A stretch of 64,000 nucleotides of DNA from Cohaesibacter haloalkalitolerans. Lineage in GTDB: Bacteria; Pseudomonadota; Alphaproteobacteria; Rhizobiales; Cohaesibacteraceae. Under the pieces are notes generated by a model. It ran no database searches, was not told the origin of the DNA, and saw nothing but the letters and a program-made list of their open reading frames with translations. The stretch lies in assembly GCF_003574655.1 (NCBI RefSeq), contig NZ_QNUM01000001.1:558001-622000 (forward strand), in the 5' to 3' direction. Below, in pieces: positions 16,661 through 26,500 of this stretch; position 1 is the first letter of the stretch; each line of letters begins with the position of its first letter. A program made the position numbers and the translations under genes.

Positions 16661-17881
16661 GTGCGCATCATCCATACAGCAGACTGGCATCTGGGACATA
16701 GCCTCAACGGCTGGTCGCGGGAGCTGGAGCATGAGGTCTTTTTCTCCCGCCTTGCCGATCTGATCGATGAGCAACAGGCAGACCTTCTGGTCGTTGCCGG
16801 TGACGTGTTCGACAGCAGCAATCCCTCGGGGGAGACGCAGGAGCTGTTCTATCGCACGCTTGCCCGCTTCAAGCAGCGGCGGCCGGGGCTTGTCACCGTG
16901 ATCAGCGGCGGCAATCATGATCCCGCATTGCGGCTCGAAGCGCCGTCTCCGGTGCTCAAGGCGCTTGACGTGCATGTGGTCGGGACAGTGAAACGGCGAG
17001 ACGGTGAGATTGATATATCCCGTCTGCTGGTGCCGGTAACGGCTTCGGGGGAAGTGGCGCTGTATGTGCTGGCCATTCCCTTCCTTCGGGCGTCTGACCT
17101 TACAGGGCTTTCCTTTGGCGATACGGACGAGCAGTCGCCGGTGGTGCGCTCGGCCAGAGCCTTTTTCGAGGAAGTGACCGGGAAAGCCCAAGCGGTTGCC
17201 GGTGACGTGCCGATTCTTGCAACGGCGCATCTTCATTGTGCCGGTGGGCTGGAGAGTGAGGGGGCCGAGCGTCGGATCCTGATCGGCGGGTCCCATGCCT
17301 TGCCGGTCAATGTCTTCCCCGACAGCTTGGCTTATGTCGCGCTTGGCCATCTGCACGGGCAACAGACGCTCGGCGACGGACGGGTTCGCTATTCGGGCTC
17401 CTGCTTTCCGCTGTCGGCATCCGAGATCAACCATGCCCATGGGGTAACGTTGATCGAGGTTACTGACGGGCAGGCGCGCCATCGCCATATCGCCATTGAT
17501 CACCCTGCGCCCGTGCTGCGCATCCCGCGGTCTGGGCAGATTGCCCTTGACGATCTCGCGGCACATCTTGACGCCATAGAGGTGGATGGTGATGGTCCGA
17601 TGGGGTTGCGGCCGATTGTCTATGTCGAGCTTGAAGCGACCGATGCGGCGGCTGTGTTGATGAGCGATGCGGCGAAGATGGTCTCTGAGCGCGGCTTGCG
17701 GCTTGGCGGCGTGCGCGTCCACCGAAAGACACCGGCGGCCCGCACGGGTGGACAGCCGATGGTTTCGCTGCGCCAGACAACTCCGGAGCAGCTGTTTGTC
17801 GACGCCTACAGCGCCAAGAATGACATCGCGCCGGAAGAGCGGCACCTGTCGGCCTTTCGCGACATTCTGGTGGAGGGGTGA
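16661..17881 (+). CDS. sbcD: Exonuclease SbcD (Mre11-type subunit)
   Basis: This 406-residue calcineurin-like nuclease carries the five phosphoesterase motifs in order: HTADWHLGHS (5-14), VVAGDVFDSSN (about 46), ISGGNHDP (about 82), ATAHLHCAGG (about 189) and YVALGHLHG (about 225). It is the Mn2+-dependent nuclease of the SbcCD complex, which opens DNA hairpins and trims blocked double-strand ends. The GTG start has GGGAGG 8 bp upstream. The stop lies next to the sbcC start, with overlapping frames, so the two subunits are translationally coupled. Confidence 0.93.
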   Translation: MRIIHTADWHLGHSLNGWSRELEHEVFFSRLADLIDEQQADLLVVAGDVFDSSNPSGETQELFYRTLARFKQRRPGLVTVISGGNHDPALRLEAPSPVLKALDVHVVGTVKRRDGEIDISRLLVPVTASGEVALYVLAIPFLRASDLTGLSFGDTDEQSPVVRSARAFFEEVTGKAQAVAGDVPILATAHLHCAGGLESEGAERRILIGGSHALPVNVFPDSLAYVALGHLHGQQTLGDGRVRYSGSCFPLSASEINHAHGVTLIEVTDGQARHRHIAIDHPAPVLRIPRSGQIALDDLAAHLDAIEVDGDGPMGLRPIVYVELEATDAAAVLMSDAAKMVSERGLRLGGVRVHRKTPAARTGGQPMVSLRQTTPEQLFVDAYSAKNDIAPEERHLSAFRDILVEG

Positions 17882-17883
17882 TC

Positions 17884-20800
17884 ATGGAAATTCTGTCGCT
17901 TGAAGGCGAAAATATCGCCAGTCTGGCAAAGCCCTTTGCCATTCACTTTGATGAAGAGCCGCTGTCCGGCGCGGGGCTGTTTGCCATCACCGGCGACACC
18001 GGAGCAGGCAAATCGAGCCTGCTTGATGTCATGTGTCTGGCGCTTTATGGCGAGTGCCCGCGGCTGGGCTCTTCCGGGGTGAATGATCAGGTGCCTGATA
18101 TCTCTGGCGACATGCTGGCCTCGACCGATCCGCGCACCATCCTGCGGCGCGGGGCGGCGGGTGGCCACGCCATGGTGCGCTTTCGGGCCATGGACGGCGA
18201 GGCCTATGAGGCCCGATGGTCGGTGCGTCGGGCGCGTGACAAGGCGACCGGCAAGCTGCAGGCGGTGGACCGTTCGGTGACGCGGCTGTCCGATGGTGTC
18301 GTGCTTGAAAATCAGACCCGGGCCGTTGCCGGGCGGGTCGAGCAACTGACGGGGCTGACCTATGAGGAATTCCGCCGCTCGGTGCTGTTGGCGCAGGGGG
18401 ATTTCGACAATTTTCTCAGCGCCAAGGCCTCCGAACGGGCGCAGATTCTGGAGAAGGTGACCGATACCGGCCTTTATCGCGAAATTTCCAAACGCGCCTA
18501 TGTCGCCTTCAGTAAGGCCGGACGAGCTGTCAGTGACCTTGAGTTGCAACTGGGGGAACACAAGGTTCTCGACGCCGATGAAAAGGCGCAGCTGGAAGAG
18601 GAGGCCGAGGCTCGGTTGGCTACCAGCGTCGCGCTGGCGCATGACAAGGCCGCGTTGGGCAAGGACCTTGCCGTCTATCAGGCCCTTGATGACGCCGCAA
18701 AGCTGATCGAAGAAGCAAGGGAAGCGGAACGACAGGCCAGCGAGGCATGGGAGAATGGGCAGACGGATGTGGCGTTGCTCGCCGACTTGCAAAAGGCAGC
18801 AGGCATCCGAGCCGAATGGCGCGAAGATCTGGATGCCGGTCGGGCTCTTGAGGCGGCCAATCAGAGCATTGCGATGACAGACAAGGCGCTTGATGAGGCC
18901 AGACAGCAGGAAATCGAGGCATTGAAGGCTGTCAGCGACAGCAAGGCACAGGTCTTGGAATTGGAAGCACAGTTCAAGGCATTCGGCCCGATCTGGTCGC
19001 AGGCCGAGCGACTGGATGCTGACATCGTGACTGCCGGGGGGGAGCAGCAGGCAGCCGCCACGCAGTGCAAGGTGGCCGAGGCGGACCTTGCCGAGAAGAC
19101 GGAGGCACTTCAGGTTGCCAATCGCCAATTGGCGGTTCTGGAAGCGGCGCTCAAGGCATTGTCTGATCGTATTGCAGCGGAGCCTGCTGGCGAGATTTTC
19201 GAGAAGCGGTGGGATATCCTTGAGGATCGCCTCAAGCAGCGCATTGGGGCTTGCAAGGCGATGGACGAGGCGCGAGAGGCTCAGTCCGCTCTTGAAGCGT
19301 CCCTGTCAGAGCGGCAGCAGAGAAAAGCCGAGATTGATGCCCTGATTGGCGCATGCCGAGAAAAGATAGCTCTCAACCAGCAAGCGATTGAAGACAAGGC
19401 GGAAGCCCGCAAGGTGCTTGCGGATGCGGAGCCTGTGCAGCGGCTTGCCCGTCTGTCGCTGTCGCTTGCAGCGGTGCGCACGCTCAAGGGGCTGGCGCAA
19501 GATCATGCCCGCACGACAAAGGAGATTGCGCGCCTTCGTGACCTTGGTGTTTCGCTCGGCAAGGCAATTGCAGCTTGCGAGGCCGATCTGCCGCAGGCGG
19601 ACAAGGCCGAAAGCGAGGCAGAAGGCGCCATAAGGGCGCTTCAGGTTCCGACCGAGCTGGCCGAGGCGGCTGTGTCAGAGGAGGCTGCCCGCCTGCGCAG
19701 TCAGCTGGTTGACGGCGAGGCTTGCCCGGTGTGCGGCTCGAAGGATCATCCGGTGCATGCCTCCGAGCATGCCTCTGAGCTTGCCCGCACCCTGCGCGGC
19801 AGGCTGGAGGCGGCAAGACAGGACCGCGAGGCGGCGATTGCCCTGAGGGCCAGAGCGAAGTCCGATATCGAGACCGCAAGGCAGGATTTGGCGGCGGCGC
19901 AAACGAAGCTTGCCGGGCAGACTGAATTCCTTGCCGAGATCGAACGGACTTATGCCCGTAGCCTTGCTGACGAAAGCGATGGACCGATTGCGTCCGACCT
20001 GCCGAAGCTGCCAAACGGTGCCGAACCGGCCCTGTCAGATCTTCTTTTGAAAATGGATGGCTGGCAACGGCGTCTGGAACAGGATCGCAAGGCACTGGCC
20101 GAGCTTGACCAGAGCTTCCGGGAGGCGTCGCGGCAGATCGAAGCCCAACAGGGCACAGCGCAGACGCTGGCAAGTGAGCAGCAGATACTTGCCACGCAAG
20201 TCGGCCCCGGCCTCATGGAATTGGACAAGAGGACGCGCCAGATCAACGATCTGGCCGCACGGGTGGCTTCGCTTGATGCGGAGCTGGCGGCTTCCTTTTC
20301 TCCGGTCGGGCTCGACTGGGCCGAGGTCAACGGGCAGGGCGCTCCTGTTCTTGCGGTGCTTGCCGACCGGCGGCAGACGCACCTCAAGGCGGTTAGCGAC
20401 CTTGCGCTTGAAAGTGGCAAGCGGGGGGACGCCGAACGGGCGCGGGACAAGGCTGGTGATCAGCTTCAGCACGCCGGGGTGACGCTGGACAAGGCAAGGG
20501 AGGCGCAGACAGACCGGACGGGGCGACTGGATGGCCTGAAGGCTGAACGTCAGGAACTTCTTGGTGGCGAGGCGACGGGGCTGCACCGCACGGCGTTCAA
20601 CAACCGCCGTATCAAGGCAGGCGAGGCGGCCGATGCTGCGAGAGCTGCACATGATGCCGTCGCGTCCCATATGCATGGCCTGATGGCCCGGCAGCAGAGC
20701 GAGGCGGATACCCTTGCCAAGGCGACGGAACGGCGGGAGCTGGCAATAGCGGCGCTTGAGGTCGCCGTTTCTGGCGTTGGACTGTCCTTGGAGGCAATCC

Positions 20801-21615
20801 CCGCGCTTCTCGGCCGGTCGCCAGACGAGGTTGCCGCTTTGTCAGCGCGGGTGAAGGCGCTGGATCTGGCGAGGGCGAATGCTGCGGCCCTGTTGACATC
20901 CCGTCAGCAAGACCTCCAAGCCCTCATCGACAAGGGCACCCCGGCACTCGAACGGGCGGAGATTGAAGAGCGCATCAAAGCGATTGTCGAGCAGGAACAA
21001 CAATGCCAGACGGCGCTTGCCGAGGTGCGGGCAAGGCTGGAGATGGACCGCCTGGCGCATGAAAAGATGTCTGAGCTGGTCGGAAAGATCGAAGCGGCAA
21101 AAGCCGTGCTTGATACCTGGACTGCGGTCAATGATGTCATTGGCTCGGCTAGTGGCGACCGCTTTGCCCAGATCGCGCAAGAGGTCACCCTCAGCATCCT
21201 TGTGGACCATGCCAATCATCACCTTGCGGATATCAAGCCACGCTATCGGCTGGCGCTAGGGGAGGGCAAGCTCTCGCTGCATGTGATCGATGAGCACATG
21301 GCAGGGGAAATCCGCTCGACGCGCAGTCTGTCGGGCGGGGAGCGGTTCCTTGTGTCCCTGTCGCTGGCGCTCGGCCTGTCGACCATTGGCGCGCAGGGAG
21401 CGATCTCCTCGATGCTGTTCATCGATGAGGGCTTCGGGTCGCTGGATGCGGAAAGCCTCGAACTGGCGATCAATGCGCTTGAGGCGCTGCGGGCACAGGG
21501 CCGAACGATTGGCGTGATCAGTCACGTTCAGGCGATGAAGGACCGGATTCCTGTGCAGATTCAGGTCAAGGCGCAGGGCGGCGGTGCCAGCGAGATTGTG
21601 CTGCAGATCGCCTGA
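17884..21615 (+). CDS. sbcC: Exonuclease SbcC (Rad50-type ATPase)
   Basis: This SMC-like ATPase of 1243 residues has Walker A GDTGAGKSS near the N-terminus (about 37-45) and two long coiled-coil arms. Its zinc hook is CPVC at residues 614-617 in ACPVCGSKDHP. The C-terminal signature is LSGGERFLVSLSLALGLS, and Walker B is MLFIDEGFGSLD. The hook dimerises two molecules through Zn2+, and the head powers SbcD nuclease. I prefer the ATG at 17884, since GGAGG ends 7 bp before it. A GTG at 17878 in the same frame is too close. The length is a little above Escherichia coli SbcC, with the extra in the coiled coils. Confidence 0.94.
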   Translation: MEILSLEGENIASLAKPFAIHFDEEPLSGAGLFAITGDTGAGKSSLLDVMCLALYGECPRLGSSGVNDQVPDISGDMLASTDPRTILRRGAAGGHAMVRFRAMDGEAYEARWSVRRARDKATGKLQAVDRSVTRLSDGVVLENQTRAVAGRVEQLTGLTYEEFRRSVLLAQGDFDNFLSAKASERAQILEKVTDTGLYREISKRAYVAFSKAGRAVSDLELQLGEHKVLDADEKAQLEEEAEARLATSVALAHDKAALGKDLAVYQALDDAAKLIEEAREAERQASEAWENGQTDVALLADLQKAAGIRAEWREDLDAGRALEAANQSIAMTDKALDEARQQEIEALKAVSDSKAQVLELEAQFKAFGPIWSQAERLDADIVTAGGEQQAAATQCKVAEADLAEKTEALQVANRQLAVLEAALKALSDRIAAEPAGEIFEKRWDILEDRLKQRIGACKAMDEAREAQSALEASLSERQQRKAEIDALIGACREKIALNQQAIEDKAEARKVLADAEPVQRLARLSLSLAAVRTLKGLAQDHARTTKEIARLRDLGVSLGKAIAACEADLPQADKAESEAEGAIRALQVPTELAEAAVSEEAARLRSQLVDGEACPVCGSKDHPVHASEHASELARTLRGRLEAARQDREAAIALRARAKSDIETARQDLAAAQTKLAGQTEFLAEIERTYARSLADESDGPIASDLPKLPNGAEPALSDLLLKMDGWQRRLEQDRKALAELDQSFREASRQIEAQQGTAQTLASEQQILATQVGPGLMELDKRTRQINDLAARVASLDAELAASFSPVGLDWAEVNGQGAPVLAVLADRRQTHLKAVSDLALESGKRGDAERARDKAGDQLQHAGVTLDKAREAQTDRTGRLDGLKAERQELLGGEATGLHRTAFNNRRIKAGEAADAARAAHDAVASHMHGLMARQQSEADTLAKATERRELAIAALEVAVSGVGLSLEAIPALLGRSPDEVAALSARVKALDLARANAAALLTSRQQDLQALIDKGTPALERAEIEERIKAIVEQEQQCQTALAEVRARLEMDRLAHEKMSELVGKIEAAKAVLDTWTAVNDVIGSASGDRFAQIAQEVTLSILVDHANHHLADIKPRYRLALGEGKLSLHVIDEHMAGEIRSTRSLSGGERFLVSLSLALGLSTIGAQGAISSMLFIDEGFGSLDAESLELAINALEALRAQGRTIGVISHVQAMKDRIPVQIQVKAQGGGASEIVLQIA

Positions 21616-21641
21616 CGCTGCGGCGTTGCCATCCTTTCATG

Positions 21642-21668
21642 AAAAACGACGGGCCTTTCGGTCCGCCG
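21642..21668 (-). terminator. Weak terminator-like stem after homoserine dehydrogenase
   Basis: On the minus strand a GC-rich stem of about 8 bp with one A-C mismatch closes a GAAA loop and is followed by GTTTTTC. It lies about 60 bp past the hom stop, in the 111-bp gap with the convergent sbcC. The imperfect stem lowers confidence. Confidence 0.4.
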
Positions 21669-21726
21669 CTTCAAAACTTCAGCTATCTCATCTGTTGGCC
21701 AGCGGCCTTCCATTCCCGGATGGCAA

Positions 21727-23052
21727 TCAGACGCGGGCGATGCGGATGACCTGCGGCGGGGCGATGATGTGGCCGTCGGTCTTGATGGCCTCGATGGCCT
21801 TGTTGATCCGCATTTCCGTGGTCTCATAGGTGATCAGGATGATGTCCTGGCTCTTGCCTGCTGCCGGGGTTGCCTCGGCTTCGCTGGCTTTCGACCGCTT
21901 CTTGTGTTGCACGATGCTCTCAAGGGAGATTTCCTGCTCTGCCATGCGGGTGGCGATCGAGGCGAACACACCGTGCATGTCATTGACGCGCAGGCGGATG
22001 TAATAGCCGCCTTCATGGGCGTAGATTTCAGATTGCTTGAATGGCACCAGCGCATCTGCAGGGCGACCGAGCGGCTTGACCTCAAGGCCGCGGGCCAGAT
22101 CGACGATATCGGCGATGACCGCAGAGGCAGTTGCGTCGCCACCGGCGCCCGGGCCGGCCAGCGTGACGGAACCGATGGCATCGCCATCGATCACCACGGC
22201 GTTGGTCACACCGGAGATCTGGGCGATGGATGACTCCCGCGGCACCATGGTCGGGTGGACGCGCTGTTCGATGCCGGTGGAGGTCTTCTTGGCGACGCCG
22301 AGCAGCTTGATGCGGAAGCCCAGATCACGGGCGGCGGCGATGTCTGCCGGGGTGATGCTGGTGATGCCCTCGACCAGAATGGCTTCGCTCTCGATTTCGG
22401 TGCCGAAGGCAAGGCTGGTCAGGATGGTGAGTTTGTGGGCGGTGTCATAGCCTTCAACATCGAAGGTCGGGTCGGCCTCGGCATAGCCCAGACGCTGGGC
22501 GTCCTTGAGGCAGGCGTCAAATGACAGGCCTTCCTCTTCCATACGGGTCAGGATGTAGTTGCAGGTGCCGTTGAGAATGCCATAAACGCGGCTGATGGCG
22601 TTGGCGGTCATGCTTTCCCGCACGGCCTTGATGACCGGAATGCCACCGGCGACGGCAGCCTCGAAATTGAGGGCGACATTGTTGGCTTCGGCCATGCGGG
22701 CCAGCTCGTTACCATGTTTGGCAATCAGCGCCTTGTTGGCGGTGACCACGTGCTTACCCGACTGGATGGCGGCGCGCACGGCTTCTTCTGCCGGGCCACT
22801 GTCACCGCCGATCAGCTCGACGAACACGTCGATGTCGTCGCTCTTGGCCAGATCGACAGGATTGTCATACCAGCGATAGCCGGAGAGATCGATGCCGCGA
22901 TCCCTGGTCTTGCTGCGCGCTGAAATGGCGCGGACTTCGATGGCAAGGCCTGCCTTCTCGGCAAATTTCATTTGCATGGAACCAAGGCGCTTCAGGGCTG
23001 CAGTGCCTACTGTTCCGAGACCGGCCAGGCCAATTTTTAACGTGTTGCTCAT
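21727..23052 (-). CDS. hom: Homoserine dehydrogenase
   Basis: This 441-residue enzyme reduces aspartate semialdehyde to homoserine with NAD(P)H, the branch step toward threonine and methionine. The Rossmann motif GLAGLGTVG lies at 8-16. The catalytic-domain signature AAVAGGIPVIKAVRES and NGTCNYILTRMEEEG follow near 130-180. Lys and Asp residues of the LGYAEADPTFDVEGYDTAHK stretch belong to the active site. A C-terminal ACT domain (about 350-435) suggests feedback control by threonine. It is a stand-alone dehydrogenase, not fused to aspartokinase. It is convergent with sbcC. No other threonine gene lies beside it in this window. Confidence 0.95.
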   Translation of the reverse strand: MSNTLKIGLAGLGTVGTAALKRLGSMQMKFAEKAGLAIEVRAISARSKTRDRGIDLSGYRWYDNPVDLAKSDDIDVFVELIGGDSGPAEEAVRAAIQSGKHVVTANKALIAKHGNELARMAEANNVALNFEAAVAGGIPVIKAVRESMTANAISRVYGILNGTCNYILTRMEEEGLSFDACLKDAQRLGYAEADPTFDVEGYDTAHKLTILTSLAFGTEIESEAILVEGITSITPADIAAARDLGFRIKLLGVAKKTSTGIEQRVHPTMVPRESSIAQISGVTNAVVIDGDAIGSVTLAGPGAGGDATASAVIADIVDLARGLEVKPLGRPADALVPFKQSEIYAHEGGYYIRLRVNDMHGVFASIATRMAEQEISLESIVQHKKRSKASEAEATPAAGKSQDIILITYETTEMRINKAIEAIKTDGHIIAPPQVIRIARV

Positions 23053-23518
23053 TGTGTCGAAAGTCCGCTTCTCATTGTTCGCAAGTCACAGGGTGCCGGA
23101 TGGTCCGGATAGTGAGGTCAAATGCCTCTGTTGCCTCTGGCGCTTCTGGTTTCCTGATGATGCATAAGGAACAAAAACTCTATTCTCAAGGAAGATAACT
23201 GTTTAATTGGCGGAGATACAAATATCCATCCATATGTCATGCCGTTCTTTGTATTGTGGGCAAAAATCGAGGGAGAAATGCCTTCTGTGGCTGCCGGGAG
23301 GCAAGTTTGTCCACAACGCCGGTCGTCCTGCTTTGGTCGATTACTACACCTATAGCTGTTCTGGCGCTGGTCACAAAATGGTAAACTGGCTGTAACTCAT
23401 GTCGGGGGTGAATGCTCTTTCTTTTGCAGGGTGGTGTGCTTTGCCGCTCCTGATGTGATGAGACTGCTGCAGCCAAACGCTTTCGTTCCCTCATGCCCTG
23501 TGGGCAAGGTCGCTTGTC
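23053..23518. other. Noncoding 466-bp divergent promoter region
   Basis: This gap separates homoserine dehydrogenase from the large exported-protein gene. It holds an A/T-richer stretch around 23165-23235, where promoters for both directions would fit. I see no convincing hexamer pair, repeat or small gene. Confidence 0.4.
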
Positions 23519-26500
23519 ATGGCCATACCCGTTTCTTTCGCTGTCTCCTTCCTCGTCCGCTCTTTCTCCCGATGGCGCGTTGCAGCCTCTTTCTTGCTGT
23601 GCCTGATGATCGCCTCTGCAGGCACCTCGCTTGCCTTCGGCCAGGGCGCAGGGGATGCCAAGGCCAGTGTCGAGGAACAATCGGCCAAGGAGGAGAAGGT
23701 CTATCTGCAGGCGCACAAGGAGATCAAGGAGAAGTTCACCGCCGCCGAGGAGAAGGTGACCGCTGTCGTCAAGGAGCTCGGCATCCTGCAGCAGCATGTC
23801 ACCAACTGGCGCAACGCTACCCGGAGAAGCACGGCGCAGGGCGCCCAGAACGCCATCTCCGACATGGGGATCGAGTTTGCCGAAGGACTTCGCGATGATG
23901 CCATCAAGAAGCTGTTCGGGGATGACTATGGACCCAAGCTCATCAACATGATGCAAAGCCTTGAAAAGGCTACGGGCCGCAAGCTTGGTGTTCCGAGCCG
24001 GGAACAGATGGAAAAGCTGCTGGAGACTGCAGTGGGCCGCGAGCAGCTTTATGGCTATATGTACAATATCAGTTCCATCGAGCGGACCCTGCGCAAGGGG
24101 GGCTATTTCGACAAGCTCAACAAGATCAAGGCCAGCTTCGACAGTGCCAAGCAGAGCATTGATGAAGCGGGCAAGATGCTTGAGTTTGTCGCCGTGTTCG
24201 ACCCCAACAATGTCGACAAGGATGCGCCGATTTCCCGCCTCAAGGCTCTGGGGGGCGTGCTTGGCTACATGAAGCAGTTCACCAAGCCGGTGCCCGGTCT
24301 TGGCGACCTGATCGACTTCTATATCTCGGCAACCGAGGAGTTCTCGACGGCTCTTGCCGATCTCGACAAGAAGCTGAGGGAAGCGCGGGACGGCTCGATC
24401 TGTGGCAGCCTGCAAAGCTCGCCCCAGTCGCGGGCGCTGGCCCAGTTTCTGGTCGGCAAGCGCAATGGCGACTGCTTCAATTTCTATCAGTTCTATGCCG
24501 CAGAGGCGCTGATGGCACCGACCAAGGCGTGGCGGCATGCGGGTAGTCAGGATGTCTTTCTGTTCTCGCCCGATGGCAGCTATGCCTATCTCACCGGGAC
24601 GCAATATCTGAAACTGGCGCGACCGTTCGAGGCGCTCAAGGCAAGTGGCCGCGGCAGTTGGGAGCGTCTGGCGCGGGTCGACTATTTCATGAAGCTGGCG
24701 TCTGTTGCCTCGGAGAAGGGGCGGGACGAGGCTGGCAATCGGACCTATGTTCCCGGTCATGTGCTCTGTGGTCAGTACGCCGATTGGTTCGGCGAGCGCA
24801 ATGTCTGGGCCATTCTGGAAAAGACCGGCACGGTGGATCTGGCCCGACGGTTCGTCTCTCCTTCCGGTTCCAGCAGCTTCCGCCTGTCGGCGGCCAGTCG
24901 GGATGCGCTGATCGGGCTTTGCACCTATGATCAGGACATGCGGCGAAGCATGACCAGCACCTACAACCGATTCAAGGATCTGGTAATGGTGGCGTTCGAC
25001 ATCTATGCCGATGATCGCGGTGCGCGGCCGAAGCTGACAGCCTTTCGTCTCAATGACAGTCGGGCGATTCTCGATCGCTCATGGATCTCACGTGCCCCGG
25101 ATTTTGTCCGGATCCCAGCCATCGTGTCTGCCGGAAGGAGCGTGCAGTATCGCGTGCTGGCCGAGGACTGCGAGGAGAAGCGCTTTGCAACGACCTTCTC
25201 GAGGGAAGGGCGAAAAACCCTGATGGTCTCTCTCAAACGCAAGAAGGATGAGCAAAGGGACGCCGAAGACCAAAAGGATGCTGAAGACCAAAAGGATGAT
25301 GGCGCTGGCAAGGGCCTGACCCGGGATGACAAGGGAACGGCAACCGGTCCGAATGATGGCGCTGACGATCTGGACGATCTGATCAACGAAACCGAAGCCA
25401 ATGGTGAAACCGCATCATCCGGTGTGCAGTCTGGGGATGGTCAGGGCCAGACTGGTGGAGGAAGTGGCGCGTCTGCCGGACAGACGGACGAGCCTCAAGG
25501 CGATGTTGTGGTCGAGATGGGTGAAGAAGCCGGAGACGTTGGGGCTGATGGGCAAGGCGCAACTGCCGAGACTGGTGACAGCGGAGAGGCGGGGAATACG
25601 CCAGACGAAACCGGTGAGGATCTGACCGAAGGGGAAGCGTCGCCGGAAGATCAGACAGTGGCCGGGAATGGGATTGAGGTCCCGTCTGTCAGCACTGGCA
25701 TGGGCGGGATCGAGGTCACTGCTGTCAATGCCAATGATGTCTACCTTGGCGATCGCAAGTCGATTTCTGCACCAACGCCTGAATGGGCACCACTGTCGAT
25801 GCCGGAAGCCAATGACAGCGAGCATCCATCGGTGGTGATTGTTACGGCCGGGGATCAGGAGGATATCCTGCCAGACAGCCTGCCGCAGTTCCACTGGCAG
25901 TCCGAGCCTCCCATCCGTTTCGAGCCGCCGGTGTCCTCTGACGGGCGGACCGTGGCGATATTTGACCGCACAGGGCCTGTGAAGATATGGGCCGATGCTG
26001 TCAAGGACGATCAGAAACAGCGGGTCGAGGTTGGCACGTTCGAAGTCAAGGTGCCGCAATTTGCGATCCAGTTCAAGCCATCTTCGGCTGCTGCGGCTGG
26101 CAGTGACATCACGGCAAGGCTGACGTCATCGCCAATGGTCGGCGAAGAGTTCATCACGGTTTCGTGGGAGGATCCACCGGAACAGAATCTGGTTAGTTCG
26201 CAGCGAAGCGGTATGACCTTGCAGTTCAAGGGCGAGGCGGGTGACGTGGTGCCGCTGTCGGCAGCCATCGCCAACAAGGCCACCGGGGATGCCCTCACCA
26301 CCGTTGAAGCCAGCTATTCGGTGGCTACGCTGTCCTTTACCATCAAGGCCAAGCGCCGTGGTCCGCCGGTCAAGGTCTGGGATGCTGCCAGGAAGGGGTT
26401 GGTGGAAGCCGGGGCCGATCAGTTCTATGTCGGTGAAGCCATCGATCTGACAGCCCAGTTCGCCGGGGGCAAGACCCCGGATGATATCCGCTGGCGCTGG

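Noticed and set aside
16385-19128. Two minus-strand frames opposite sbcD and sbcC
   Set aside because: They are shadows of well-recognised nuclease subunits.
16661-21615. SbcCD as part of a phage-defence island
   Set aside because: It has the normal housekeeping sbcD-sbcC arrangement. No defence genes or mobile elements are beside it.
25240-25730. Acidic low-complexity stretch as evidence of a frameshift in the large exported protein
   Set aside because: The frame stays open on both sides, codon use is unchanged, and similar linkers recur elsewhere in the protein and its neighbours.
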